Assembly (NCBI GenBank): GCA_036250195.1
Contig: JAVHZZ010000008.1
Location: forward strand, 13,716,434 to 13,780,433
Direction: 5' to 3'
From: Mixophyes australis
Taxonomy: Eukaryota; Chordata; Amphibia; Anura; Limnodynastidae
DNA: 64,000 bases
Positions within the stretch are counted from its first letter, which is position 1, and each line of letters opens with the position of its first letter. Shown here in pieces: positions 1-9,662 of the stretch. The notes under the pieces are model-generated. The model searched no databases and was not told the origin of the DNA. It saw only the letters and a program-made list of their open reading frames with translations. The translations under genes and the position numbers were made by a program.

Positions 1-621
1 CCATCTTTTTCTGAATAAAGATCTTCATGAAGTCTTCAGTTGACTTCCTTTAACCATGTATTTGGCTCACATTCAATGCAGCAGTGTCCACCTTGTACGT
101 TTTTTTTTATTTTTTAAGTTTTGATTTATGTGAGTTTCTATTGGAGAACGTCCAATGTTATGTCTTAATTTTTCTTTTAATGATTCAGAGTTTTGCTGTA
201 ATATTGGGCAACAGGCCAACAAGTTGGTGATTCCTGTATAACGGTTCTAGAATATAAATGGCCCTCTCGACCTGATGCACCTCTTTGTTTAATTTCTGTA
301 TAGCTGTTCACACATTCTGTTACAGTGATGTAATTGTGCTATAATGTGGTTGAAAAAAACCAATAAAAGATAAGTGAAACGCGTGCTGAGCCACGTTTTC
401 TAAACCAGACTTTCTGTTTTTTCTTTTTTTAAAACCAATGAAAATGACTTGAAAGTGAGACTAGTAACTATTTTTAGAAAGCTGTTTGGTAGGTCACCTC
501 GTGCTTCTAAAAGCCCACTAGTGGTGGGAAAGCACGGTGATCACTTTTGTGCACTGTGGGTAGAACGCGTTGGGTGATGTTTCAGATCCTCACAGCAGGC
601 CGGCTCTCTGCACTTTTCCAG
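1..621 (+). other. LHX8: LHX8 intron (partial)
   Basis: AT-rich intron upstream of the first LHX8 exon in the window. I see no exon of the LIM domains or of the first half of the homeodomain, so those lie to the left of the window. The intron ends in a pyrimidine-rich stretch and AG at 620-621. Confidence 0.7.
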
Positions 622-717
622 GTCATGCAAGCACAATTTGCGCAAGACAACAACCCAGATGCACAAACACTACAGAAATTGTCGGAAAGGACAGGTCTAA
701 GCCGGCGTGTCATACAG
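622..717 (+). CDS. LHX8: LHX8 exon: homeodomain, middle part
   Basis: 96-bp exon, phase 0 at both ends, 32 codons beginning [13 protein letters not shown] and ending GLSRRVIQ. The acceptor is TTTTCCAG before 622 and the donor is GTACGT after 717. It covers the end of homeodomain helix 1, helix 2 and the start of helix 3. The intron that splits the homeodomain just before the WFQN motif is typical of LIM-homeobox genes. Confidence 0.93.
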
Positions 718-1196
718 GTACGTGTCCTGATGGTATTGTAAAGAATGTCTAATAAGATCTGGTTCAAATAAAAAGAGTTAATGGCGCCATTCTTACATGT
801 AGTACAGAGGATTACCCATTTTTCATCTGTTGCCAATATAGTCAAAAGGTAAAAGCACCACCTATGGCTTAAAACGCATTGAAAACACCTCTAGTTGGGG
901 CAAATCGCACTATTTAAATCGGGTTATCCTTATCTTGCTAAAGTGTTAAGTTTAATTTTACTTGCATGCTTCCTCTGACAGCTTGTTGTCTGTGCACAAT
1001 ATGTTGTATTTCTGAAGTATAAATGTCTGGGTCGGCAGGGAACACACAGCAGATTTTTCAGTATTGTTCAGAATTAGCCTTTAAAGAGAGGAATATACTT
1101 CTGTGTCGAAGACTTCCTTACAGAGGTTGAACTTGATTGCAAGTGCTGCCGTGCAGATTTCTAATACATTTCATCTCTGGTCCAATGTCTTCCCAG
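718..1196 (+). other. LHX8: LHX8 intron
   Basis: 479-bp intron, GTACGT to TTCCCAG. I see no repeat or other feature in it. Confidence 0.85.
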
Positions 1197-1380
1197 GTCT
1201 GGTTCCAGAACTGTCGAGCTCGCCACAAGAAGCACGTTAGTCCTACTCATTCCTCAACCGCGCCAATCACAGCCATACAGTCCTCAAGGCTTTCTCCGCC
1301 AATGATGGATGAAATGAACTACTCTGCGTACGTACCTCAAGATGGGCCCATGCTGACTGCTCTACACAGTTACATGGATG
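1197..1380 (+). CDS. LHX8: LHX8 exon: recognition helix and C-terminal tail
   Basis: 184-bp exon, phase 0 in and phase 1 out (donor GTAAGT). It starts with VWFQNCRARHKKH, the DNA-contacting helix 3 of the homeodomain with the invariant W, F and N, and a Q at the specificity position. A Ser/Thr/Pro-rich linker follows, then SRLSPPMMDEMNYSAYV and PQDGPMLTALHSYMD. This is the LHX8-specific tail and is clearly unlike LHX6. Confidence 0.94.
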
Positions 1381-3294
1381 GTAAGTTGGACGGGGATGTC
1401 CGTTAAGCGGCTGGACAAACTACTATGGGAAACACGTGATACATTGTGAATAGCTCATACATAAGAGTGGAGGTTTACATATATATTTACAGTCCAATAT
1501 GTCTAAACTTTATTTTTGTGATCCTGGCCTGTTTAAGGGCAACTATTATGAAATAATAGACTATAAAATATGTAAGATTGGTGGCATAGTTTTATGCATT
1601 TTTAAAAGTGGAAAACTGAAAAGAAAAAGGTATTTCTATTTTTATCAACTTGGCTTTTATACACCACCTGCGTCCTTTTGTAACGGTCCTGTTATACAGT
1701 GAGCTGGGTTCTGGCAAATGTTCATTGTTGGAAGAACAAACTGATGTAGGACTTGCAGAGGTTATACGATTCCTGCCACTTCTGTGACCCTCACAGGGAA
1801 TTCTTCAATCCATCCTGCTGCATAGTGTATCTCATATTTTAGCTTTCATTCATTTATTTGGTTGTACAAATGGTTTGTTGGATGGCACAGTGCTGGCATT
1901 CCGATGATGGTCTCTTGCCATGAATGGCTCCCTGGGCATGATAGATGGCATCAACTAGCTTTATAAGAAATGTTTGCTTACAAGGTAAAGTAAGGGATAT
2001 GTATTTTTTTCGGAGTCTTTTAGGTTGAGATCGGTTAATACATGGATTATAATGACTTTATCCCAATAACTGGCAATGATTGATGTAATAAGCCGCAAGA
2101 TAAAATAGACTTAACAAGTAAAGTTTAGTTAAAGGCCTCCGGTCAAATTAAATTTTTTAACTCTTTGCCCTGTAGTAGAACTGTGTGGTGGTCCCGTAAT
2201 CAGAGCCCTCTATTCACCAGACTGTATAAGTACTGAACTGACAGGAATTCCGCAAAGGTGTTAATTGATTAATTAGACCTGCCAATTGCAGGGGTTAGGG
2301 GTTCCCCAGTTGGGATGAGAGTGATTTCAGGGAAAAAATGTTTTTAATGAAAGCTCCGTTAATGCATTTCATTCCTTTTTTGTCATCGCATACACGAATT
2401 GCCTCACAGCACTAAGGCACTGTCTAACATGGTGCACATTTTTGGACAAAAATCTAAAATGATAAAGCATAGTATGTCTGTTATGCAAGCTGTTATATTG
2501 TTAGTAATGCTGTTCTGTATAAATTCACCTGCACTCTGTGTAGATTAACAAGCCTTGGCTTGCCCTTTGGCAAAAGGTTGTTTTTAATTTGCTGCCAGTG
2601 TTAGATACACTCTGCTAGTGACTGTATCCAACACTAAGTTATGTAGGTTTTTACGGAATAAACCTTCTGGGTCGATTATGTAATTTTTCATGGAATTAGA
2701 ACTTCAAAAAACAAAACACTGGAAACTGTTCGGTCGGTGGTTTAAGTGATTGAACCCATTAGGGTGTATGCACCAGGGTGTTTAGCCTGTGTTGCCCCTC
2801 TGCGCACTTTGGACCGCTAGCAAATTGCTGTCACCTTTTACAGCAGGCCTGTCTAACCTGCGGCCCTCCAGGTGTTGTGAAACTACAAGCCCCAGCATGC
2901 TTTGCCAGTAGACAACCTGTTGATAGCTGGAAGGGCATGCTGGGACTTGTAGTTTCAGAACATCTGGAGAGCCGCAGTTTGGACAGGCCTGTTTTACAGT
3001 ATAATGTGGACCAGGAAATGAGTTAGATGGGTGCTGTTGGATTGTTTTACTTTGTGCCATAGACAGTGGTCGAAGTGGTGGTGTGGAAAATGTAAGCGAT
3101 TGGAATGTTCTAGTATTACAATGAAGTCAGTAGGGGAAGTTGCGGTATAACTTACCCCCGTATACCCCCCATTTCCACCACTGATCATAAACGAACAGTT
3201 GGTTTAATATGCATAATAAAAATAAAAAATTATTTAACCTGGATACAGATATGGTCTATAATGACAAATGTCCCTTTTCTTTTTCTCCCCTCAG
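1381..3294 (+). other. LHX8: LHX8 last intron
   Basis: 1.9-kb AT-rich intron, GTAAGT to TCCCCTCAG. It contains one hAT-type MITE (2844-2991). Nothing else is recognised. Confidence 0.8.
2844..2991. mobile_element. hAT-like MITE (ACTACAAGYCCCAGCATGC family), copy 1
   Basis: 148-bp inverted-repeat element starting CAGGCCTGTC and ending GACAGGCCTG. It is flanked by a perfect 8-bp direct repeat TTTTACAG (2836-2843 and 2992-2999), the target-site length of hAT transposons. Both arms carry AACTACAAG(C/T)CCCAGCATGC. There is no coding capacity. Other copies are at 6143 and 18031. Confidence 0.85.
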
Positions 3295-3368
3295 CTCATT
3301 CTCCGACTCTCAGTCTCCAGTCTCTGTTGCCGCACTCGATGGCCCAACTTCCTATTAGTCATGCATAA
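3295..3368 (+). CDS. LHX8: LHX8 last coding exon with stop
   Basis: 74 coding bp, phase 1 in. The G left over from the previous exon plus CT gives Ala, then HSPTLSLQSLLPHSM, AQLPISHA and TAA at 3366-3368. Human LHX8 ends with nearly the same motif; this copy is slightly shorter in the SPT region. Confidence 0.93.
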
Positions 3369-3940
3369 CTATTTTTTCTTTACATTTTCCAAGAATGTAA
3401 ATGTTTGGGTAAAACCGGAGTCATTTATTGTGTATAAAATATAATGAAGATCATTAGTTATTTTTATAACTCCTTTCTATACTGATGTGTCACTCAGTAA
3501 AAAGGTCACAATACTACACACACAACAGTTTAATGACCATGTCACTGCCCCAATAATGTAAGTATTATCGTGTTACTTAAAGCGCCACTAATTCGGACTC
3601 GCGCAACTTTTTTTTTTTTTTTTTGTACTGTCTGGAACTAGTCCAAACTTAGTTGTGTTTGTTAATTTATTTGTCATCAGAAGAGCACTTTGCCAAAAAA
3701 ATGGACTGACAAGTGTGTGCAAAAAAATGTTTACAATTTTTTTGTGAAATTGTATTTTTCATTCGTTTGTATCTGTAAATTATTATAAAAATGCATATGT
3801 ATTTTTTTTATTTTTTTTTGCTTTAACAGTTCTTTATTATTATTTTTTTTTATTTTGTATCCGTGAACTGTCAAATACAGTTGGATTTTTTTTTTCTTTT
3901 TTTTTTTTCAAGCTAACTGAATAAAGTTTTGATTACATCC
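3369..3940 (+). other. LHX8: LHX8 3' UTR
   Basis: AT-rich untranslated sequence with long T runs after the TAA. It probably ends a little after the AATAAA at 3920-3925. The cleavage site is an estimate. Confidence 0.65.
3920..3925 (+). terminator. LHX8: Polyadenylation signal of LHX8
   Basis: Canonical AATAAA 552 bp after the stop codon, preceded by U-rich sequence. A weaker alternative AATAAA lies near 4214. Confidence 0.6.
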
Positions 3941-4460
3941 TGCTAAGTTGTGTTAATGAAAATGTTATCTTTTTAAAGATGGAACTGATCTAATTTAATG
4001 TTTCATAGTTTGCTGCTTCTTGTACTTCCTACAATCTACATTGGTACTAAAGATGTTTCACTGTATCTGTGCAGGAGAAAAGTTTGTTGTCTATCAGTAA
4101 TGTGCAATCTTAACAGATGATGTGAACATCTAGTTAGAAAAGACCATTCAAATATTTGTGAATTGGCACAGGTTTGGGATAATGTATCCTACCTTGGACT
4201 GCTACAAGTGAAATAATAAAAGTCCCTGAATGCCCTGCTTGCCAGTGGCTGGGACCTTTACATACACAACGGCTGAAGAGACGCACTGTTTGCAAACACT
4301 GTATTTAGATCTAACGCAAGCCACTTTGTAACATCAGTAGAAAGTACTATATGGTATTATCTGCCATAGAGCACAATGTAACAGTGCCCCCAGGTGGACA
4401 AACTATTATGGCAAAACACTAGCTCTACTCAACCAGTTTTCAATACAATACTTACATTAA

Positions 4461-4752
4461 GCCTCACAGCGCTGGGGTCATGAGTTCAATTCCAAACCAT
4501 GGCCATATCTGTGTGGAGTTTGTATGTTCTCCCTGTGTTTGCGTGGGTTTCCTCCAGGTGCTTTGGTTTTCTCCCACACTCAAAAAAAAAGTACTGGTAG
4601 GTTAATTGGCTGTTATCAAATTGACCCTAGTCTGTGTGTGTGTGTGTGTGTGTGTGTATGTTAGGGAATTTAGACTGTAAGCTCCAATGGGGCAGGGACT
4701 GATGTGAGTGAGTTCTCTGTACAGCGCTGTGGTATTAATGGCGCTATATGAA
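4461..4752 (+). repeat. tRNA-derived SINE with L2-like tail, copy 1
   Basis: Starts inside the tRNA-like head at GCCTCACAGCGCTGG, then ATGAGTTCAATTCC (B box), the conserved core GTTTGCGTGGGTTTCCTCC, a (TG)n run at about 4632-4658, and the tail GACTGTAAGCTCCAATGGGG to GGCGCTATA. It is the same family as 48181-48447 and 62727-63025. The A-box end is lost here. Confidence 0.8.
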
Positions 4753-5404
4753 GGATATGTTTCATGCTTTGGGGATTCTGTACAGATCTGTGTTTCATGG
4801 TATGTGCACCATGTTTTATAAATGTATGTTCAATGGCTAGTCTCTATCGATGGTCAGTGGAGATCTTGTAGTTATTATACAACACATTGAATAGCGTTGT
4901 AGTTTTGAAGGATGTATTCAGTATTAGTGACCAGACTTCAATAGGCGGCCCACCGAGAATTAAGATCTGAAATATTACCATGTCCTGCAAATGCGTCACA
5001 GCAGACATGAGCGGCTTTATGGTTCATTTTGCTGAGTGATGGGATTAGGCTCCACCTTGGCAGCCACAATACTGTATAAAATGGGCTCCAACCCAACCTG
5101 CAGTTCCTGAGTGGTGTGTGAATACTCAGACACCTATTATCTGCACAGAATAAACAAAATTCTTTGAACGTGGGATTTAAATTGAAACTTCTATATGCAG
5201 ACGCTGGTAACGTGCTGAAAATTGTACACATTGGTGTATAGGTCCCTTTTAAAAGAAAAAAAAACCTGTCTTTTGTAAATGCACATAAATGGTTCCTATT
5301 GATTGATTGCAGTTATATTCAGTAACTTGTCATCTAAAATACATGCTCCAACCACAGCAACTTTTAGAACCTTAAACCTGCAAACTGTGTAAAGAAAAAT
5401 GTCC

Positions 5405-5740
5405 ATCCAGTTCTAGCTTTGAGCCAGAGGAAAGCAGGACAAAATCGCAGTCTCAAATTACGGCAGTTGCCAAGTTATCGTCCACTTCAAGAATTGTCCA
5501 TCACCAGTTCCATTGGAAGATTTCCATAGTCTGACTGCTCTTACAGCGAAGAACCCTGGTCTATAGTACAGGTGAAGGTCTGTCTTCCACATGTTGTCAC
5601 CTGCAACATCTTGGGTGTGAAAAGAGAATTCAACAAATCTTTGTATTGGCCTCATATGTTTTATACACAGTAATCGGGTCACTCTTAATTTGTACATATA
5701 GGAGAGCTCTAGCCAGAAATTAAGACTGCACACCATGTTT
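5405..5740 (-). repeat. Degenerate interspersed repeat, unclassified
   Basis: The reverse strand has a 92-codon open frame, but its wording (CTTACAGCGAAGAACCCTGG, a thymine-rich TATTGGCCTCATATG stretch) reminds me of an old vertebrate retrotransposon fragment, not a gene. No splice context or homology to the neighbouring genes. The family name is not established. Confidence 0.35.
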
Positions 5741-6033
5741 GCAATGTGTTCTGATGCATACTGTTGTGAAACTGTTTATCACGTCTGTCTGTATCTCAGA
5801 TTGGCATCTCTATCCCCTTTTTTATGCATATCAGGATTGTATTGGTCTTTGCAGCAGCAGACTGGGGCTAGCTTCTGCTATTCCGTTTCTGGTCTTCTAG
5901 TGTTCCCAAGTCCTTTCCCATCTCAGATTTCCCCAACTGTACAAAGTGTAATTGTTACCATGGCCTATATGCACAACCTGACATTTACACTTTAGTTGTC
6001 CAATGTTCCTATTTCTTTAAATCTTTCTGTACA

Positions 6034-6053
6034 GGGGGGGGGGGGGGGGGGGG
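6034..6053. repeat. Poly(G) run
   Basis: Twenty consecutive G. Length is likely polymorphic or assembly-sensitive. Confidence 0.9.
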
Positions 6054-6142
6054 TCTTGCATTTCTAGGATTCAGGCTGAATGAAGTTGGAGCAGCAGCAG
6101 ATATATTTAAGAAGCACCAGCTACGGTCTCCACCTTGTAGAC

Positions 6143-6276
6143 CAGGCTTGGCTAACCTGTGCCAATCCAGGTGTTGTGAAACTACAAGCCCCAGCATGCT
6201 TTTCCAATATTTAGCAGCTTATTGCTGGGACTTGTAGTTTCACAACACCTGGAGTGGCACAGGTTAGCCCAGCCTG
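6143..6276. mobile_element. hAT-like MITE (ACTACAAGYCCCAGCATGC family), copy 2
   Basis: 134-bp inverted repeat starting CAGGCTTGGCTAACCTG and ending CAGGTTAGCCCAGCCTG. The 8-bp flanks TTGTAGAC and CCGTAGAC (6135-6142, 6277-6284) differ at two positions and fit an aged hAT target duplication. Confidence 0.78.
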
Positions 6277-6898
6277 CCGTAGACTGTCTTACTCAACTCC
6301 TCAATTATTTTTGAAACCCCAGACTCTCCACTTAATGTTGACCGGTGAGCATTAATCCACATTAGACATCTTGGCTGATCTCCTATTCATGAGTGTATCC
6401 TATCCATTCACTAGGAACTGGTACCTCCTGAATATAGGTCGGACCATGCCTTGGCGACGTTGCTGGTTCCCAACAAATTGGTTAGCTGCAGACCGCAATA
6501 TGGAGGGGTAGATGACGGCTCCAAGGTGGTGTTGGCCTCCTAGGACACAGGGATGGGGGAGTTGGCATAGGGGCTTTTTGTTCAGGTCTCTCCAGCATTA
6601 GGAAGTCTATTGGTGGTATCCTGTTCTTCTGGGCCTTGGCAATATAACCCTGGTTTTGCCAATCTTCTGGAACTTTAATGTTGGGGCCTAGAGGTGAGGC
6701 CCATATCCCTGTACTCCATTAGTGGTGCTACCTGACATGTGGTACACCCTCATGGAAGTTTGGTTATGATTCCAGCATTTGGTGGTGGTGGGGGAGGACG
6801 GCTTTACAAGTTCTCTCTAATAAATCAAGTGAGCGGACTAATCAGTTTGACACTTCCATTTGTTTAGATATATAAAAAAAATGCACAAACATTATTTT

Positions 6899-6926
6899 TT
6901 TATTTTTTTTAAGAAAAAGCTTTATT
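6899..6926 (-). terminator. SLC44A5: Candidate SLC44A5 polyadenylation signals
   Basis: Two reverse-strand AATAAA hexamers (TTTATT on + at 6921-6926 and 6899-6904) end the long 3' UTR; T/A-rich sequence follows. Cleavage near 6880-6905 is inferred. Confidence 0.55.
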
Positions 6927-9555
6927 TTAAAAATAAGTTTAACAAACAGCATTTCATAAAATGTATCCAACCTGTTATTCAAGCAAAAATGCACATTTGA
7001 AAAGCACCAAGCTTCACAAATGGAATAATAAACATTTTTTTTTGTTACTGGTTTTTATTTTCTCTTTAATTTATTACTGGAAAAAAACCCAAAAACATTT
7101 TATAACCATTCTGCACAGCAGAAGCATACACAGTGGACCACTCGTTGCTGTCATCTACACACAAGAGGAAAACACAATTGTTACAATATGATTACAAAGC
7201 AATGGGACTCGATGCGCCTTGAAACCTAGTTGCTTTACAAATTTACGAGAATGCCTCTTGGATGCTAAGGCTTTTAAATTCTTAAAGCAGGACGGTCACC
7301 TACGCACCGTGGAGCGAGCCATTTTGTGGGCTGGACCAATGTTCTGGGAGAATGCTTTAGTAGGAACATGTGACATCACAATCATTTGTGCCTCCGTGAT
7401 AAAACGAGCTCCTAGTGAATTTTTAGTCTGTTTTCCGCTCACAAAACGGCTGCTAACACTGTGTTTAGGACACTGCCCTACATTAATTTTCACATTAACA
7501 ATCAAAATTTTAGTGCAGTGCCAAAAAAACAAACAAAATAAACTTGTTACACTTAATTGCATATAAATATTACTCTGGTTACTTTGTACCTGTAACAGTG
7601 ATATAATGACAAACTCATCCAAACCTAAGCTTGGCGTAGGAAATTTAAAGTAAGAAAAAGAAAAAATCGTACTATGAGTGCACTGAATTATAGATAGTCT
7701 CACTCCAAAAGCAGGTGAACATTTATAATGCTCAATATCTATGTTTACAGGATGATTTGTGTTTTTTGGTGACGAGTTAAGGGGCAACTAAAGAGAGTTT
7801 GTTTTTCCATTTAATCCGATTAATAGATACTGCACATTATAACAAAGAGGGACTCAGTCTGATAATAAGCACCTGGAATAAGTTCATAAAATAAATGTGT
7901 TTCATTTAGAGATTGGCATCACTCACCAGACTAGCAAGATATATAAGACCATCAATGGATAAATAGAACGTAGTCAGTTTAACTCCTGAAGTGACACGGC
8001 TCATGGGGGTATATTTACTAAATGGCGGGTTTGAAAAAGTGGAGATGTTGCCTATAGCAACCAATCAGATTCCAGCTGTCATATTGTAGAATGCACTAAA
8101 TAAATGACTAGAATCTGATTGGTTGCTATAAGTAAAAGCTCCACTTTTTCAAACTTGCAGTTTAGTAAATATACCCCCATAAATTCCCTTCCCAGGATCC
8201 AGTGGGTTTAGTGCTATTAACAAATCACAACTAATGAAGTGGAGCACAGATGGCACCGTGATTTATAGAACAATAAAATTAAACTTAAAAACAAAAGCGT
8301 CGCTTGTATCGCCTGACTAATCAGATGATGATGTATTTGAATAAGTGCATAATGAAGATCTAATAGAATCCTTTAATAGTTAGTGTATACGTTACACTTC
8401 TTTCACTTGTGAACACCGTTATATTGTCAGAAGCTCATATTGAGATTTTTTTCCTTTTTTGTTAATTTGATTGTTCGGGAGTTACACTGAGGATTCACAG
8501 TCTATTTATCCGTTGATCATACGTCTGCTAAGTGATGTGCTGGGAGGGTCATATGCTAAGAGCTGCTGGAATTCATTTGTTTGATAAAGACACTGTTTGG
8601 TAGCTATGTTTTATTGTAACTGTAGACTATACCTAGGAACGCTCTCTATGCCCAAGAGACGCAGGGTATTTACGTACATCTCTTGAACCATGGGCAAAAT
8701 CTCAGCTTCAGTCTGCGTACAGACTCCTCCATGTTTCTGAATGCCATTCTGCCGTTCATATAACTTAAAAAGTTTCTACAGACAAAAGTTTAAAACTATG
8801 TTCTACTTGTGGGCTTGTATACCACCTCTCTGTGGAAGCAAAACTGAGCAAGATTCAACTACAAGTTGTCATCCCATCTCCTAATACACATCTTGGACGA
8901 TTATATAAAGTCTTTATAGAGGGGTTGGATGATAAATTGTAGTTTGCTTCTTCACACACTGTGAATTTCTCCATAAGTTTTTTTTTTTCTAATGAACCAT
9001 CCAGATTTGTATATTTGAGCAAGCTATAGGATTCTGTCTGGGTTATCTGCCACTACTGCTAAGGCACTTAAATACAACAACATGGGCACAATTTAATTTA
9101 AAGCAAAATCTATGTTCTTGATCCTTTTAAGAAAATGATTCTGTACATATGTTTCATGCATAACCCTGCCAATGGATCATCTAAGTTTATAAAACAGCAG
9201 GGATAATATGTCTTGACCTGTATGATTATACAAAACTGTTCTTTAGAGACAGACAACCTTTAAAAGTCCACCTGGTGTTAAACTACAAAGCTCATGAAAC
9301 TCATTCAGCTACTAAGCTACCATGGTATACTTTGTATCAAGGAAAGTGTGGTTCAGCAACAGGTGGGGTTCTATATGTTGCCTGTCTCTGCTGTAAAGGT
9401 ATTAAAAGTATCCAGTATTTTGTTTTTCTGTCTTTCAGCACCTCTTTTGGTGACGTGTGTCTATAAGCCTTTAGTATAAAATATGCATACAGACGTATTG
9501 TAATTTCCAAACAGACCACCGAGTCATTTCAGCTGTAGACTGTACCAAGTATGCG
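6905..9555 (-). other. SLC44A5: SLC44A5 3' UTR
   Basis: About 2.6 kb between the stop at 9556 and the poly(A) signals near 6900. It includes a fold-back MITE at 8005-8178. Open frames here (for example 163 codons at 7296-7787 on the same strand) lie after the stop and resemble nothing known. The extent is inferred from the signals; an earlier end is possible. Confidence 0.55.
8005..8178. mobile_element. Fold-back MITE (GGGGTATATTTACTAAA family), in 3' UTR
   Basis: 174-bp inverted repeat: GGGGGTATATTTACTAAA at the left is complementary to TTTAGTAAATATACCCCC at the right. Inner arms carry AAAAAGTGGAG and AGCAACCAATCAGATT. A near-identical copy is at 39853-40028. It lies inside the SLC44A5 3' UTR, so its hairpin would be part of the mRNA. 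Confidence 0.85.
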
Positions 9556-9662
9556 TTACTGCTGTTTTGGCGGTACATTGCTTTTGTTCAAAATCTTCAT
9601 CAGTGATTTATTCATAAAAAAGGGTTTGTCAGCTGAACCATCATTGCGCTCTAAGTCTTCCA
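9556..9662 (-). CDS. SLC44A5: SLC44A5 last coding exon (C-terminal tail)
   Basis: 107 coding bp, phase 1 in. TG completes Leu, then EDLERNDGSADKPFFMNKS, LMKILNKSNVPPKQQ and TAA (9556-9558 on +). This is the conserved cytosolic tail of CTL proteins (EDLERNDGS). The acceptor is TTTGCTCCTAG. Confidence 0.95.

Larger units (their letters stand above)
622..3940 (+). other. LHX8: LHX8 gene, 3' part (overview)
   Basis: LIM-homeobox transcription factor, 3' part only. LHX8 has two LIM zinc-binding domains and a homeodomain and acts in the nucleus in forebrain cholinergic neuron, tooth and oocyte development (known for the family). Three coding exons here (622-717, 1197-1380, 3295-3368) join in phase to 117 codons plus a stop. 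They hold homeodomain helix 2, the recognition helix with WFQNCRARHKK, and a tail with SRLSPPM, YSAYVPQDG, LHSYMD and a LPHSMAQLPISHA end. These tail motifs match LHX8; the paralogue LHX6 has a different tail. The neighbouring SLC44A5 gene supports the call. The LIM domains and transcription start are outside the window. Confidence 0.93.
3941..6890. other. LHX8-SLC44A5 convergent intergenic region
   Basis: About 3 kb between the two 3' ends. It holds a SINE (4461-4752), a degenerate interspersed-repeat stretch (about 5405-5740), a G run (6034-6053) and a hAT MITE (6143-6276). No gene is supported. Confidence 0.7.

Noticed and set aside
622..3368. LHX6 instead of LHX8
   Set aside because: The homeodomain end is alike, but the tail (SRLSPPM, YSAYVPQDG, LPHSMAQLPISHA) and the SLC44A5 neighbour fit LHX8.
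4214..4219. AATAAA as the LHX8 poly(A) signal
   Set aside because: Possible, but the earlier AATAAA at 3920 follows a U-rich stretch and is a simpler choice.
7296..7787. 163-codon reverse open frame
   Set aside because: Lies downstream of the SLC44A5 stop codon in the 3' UTR; no similarity to known families noticed.
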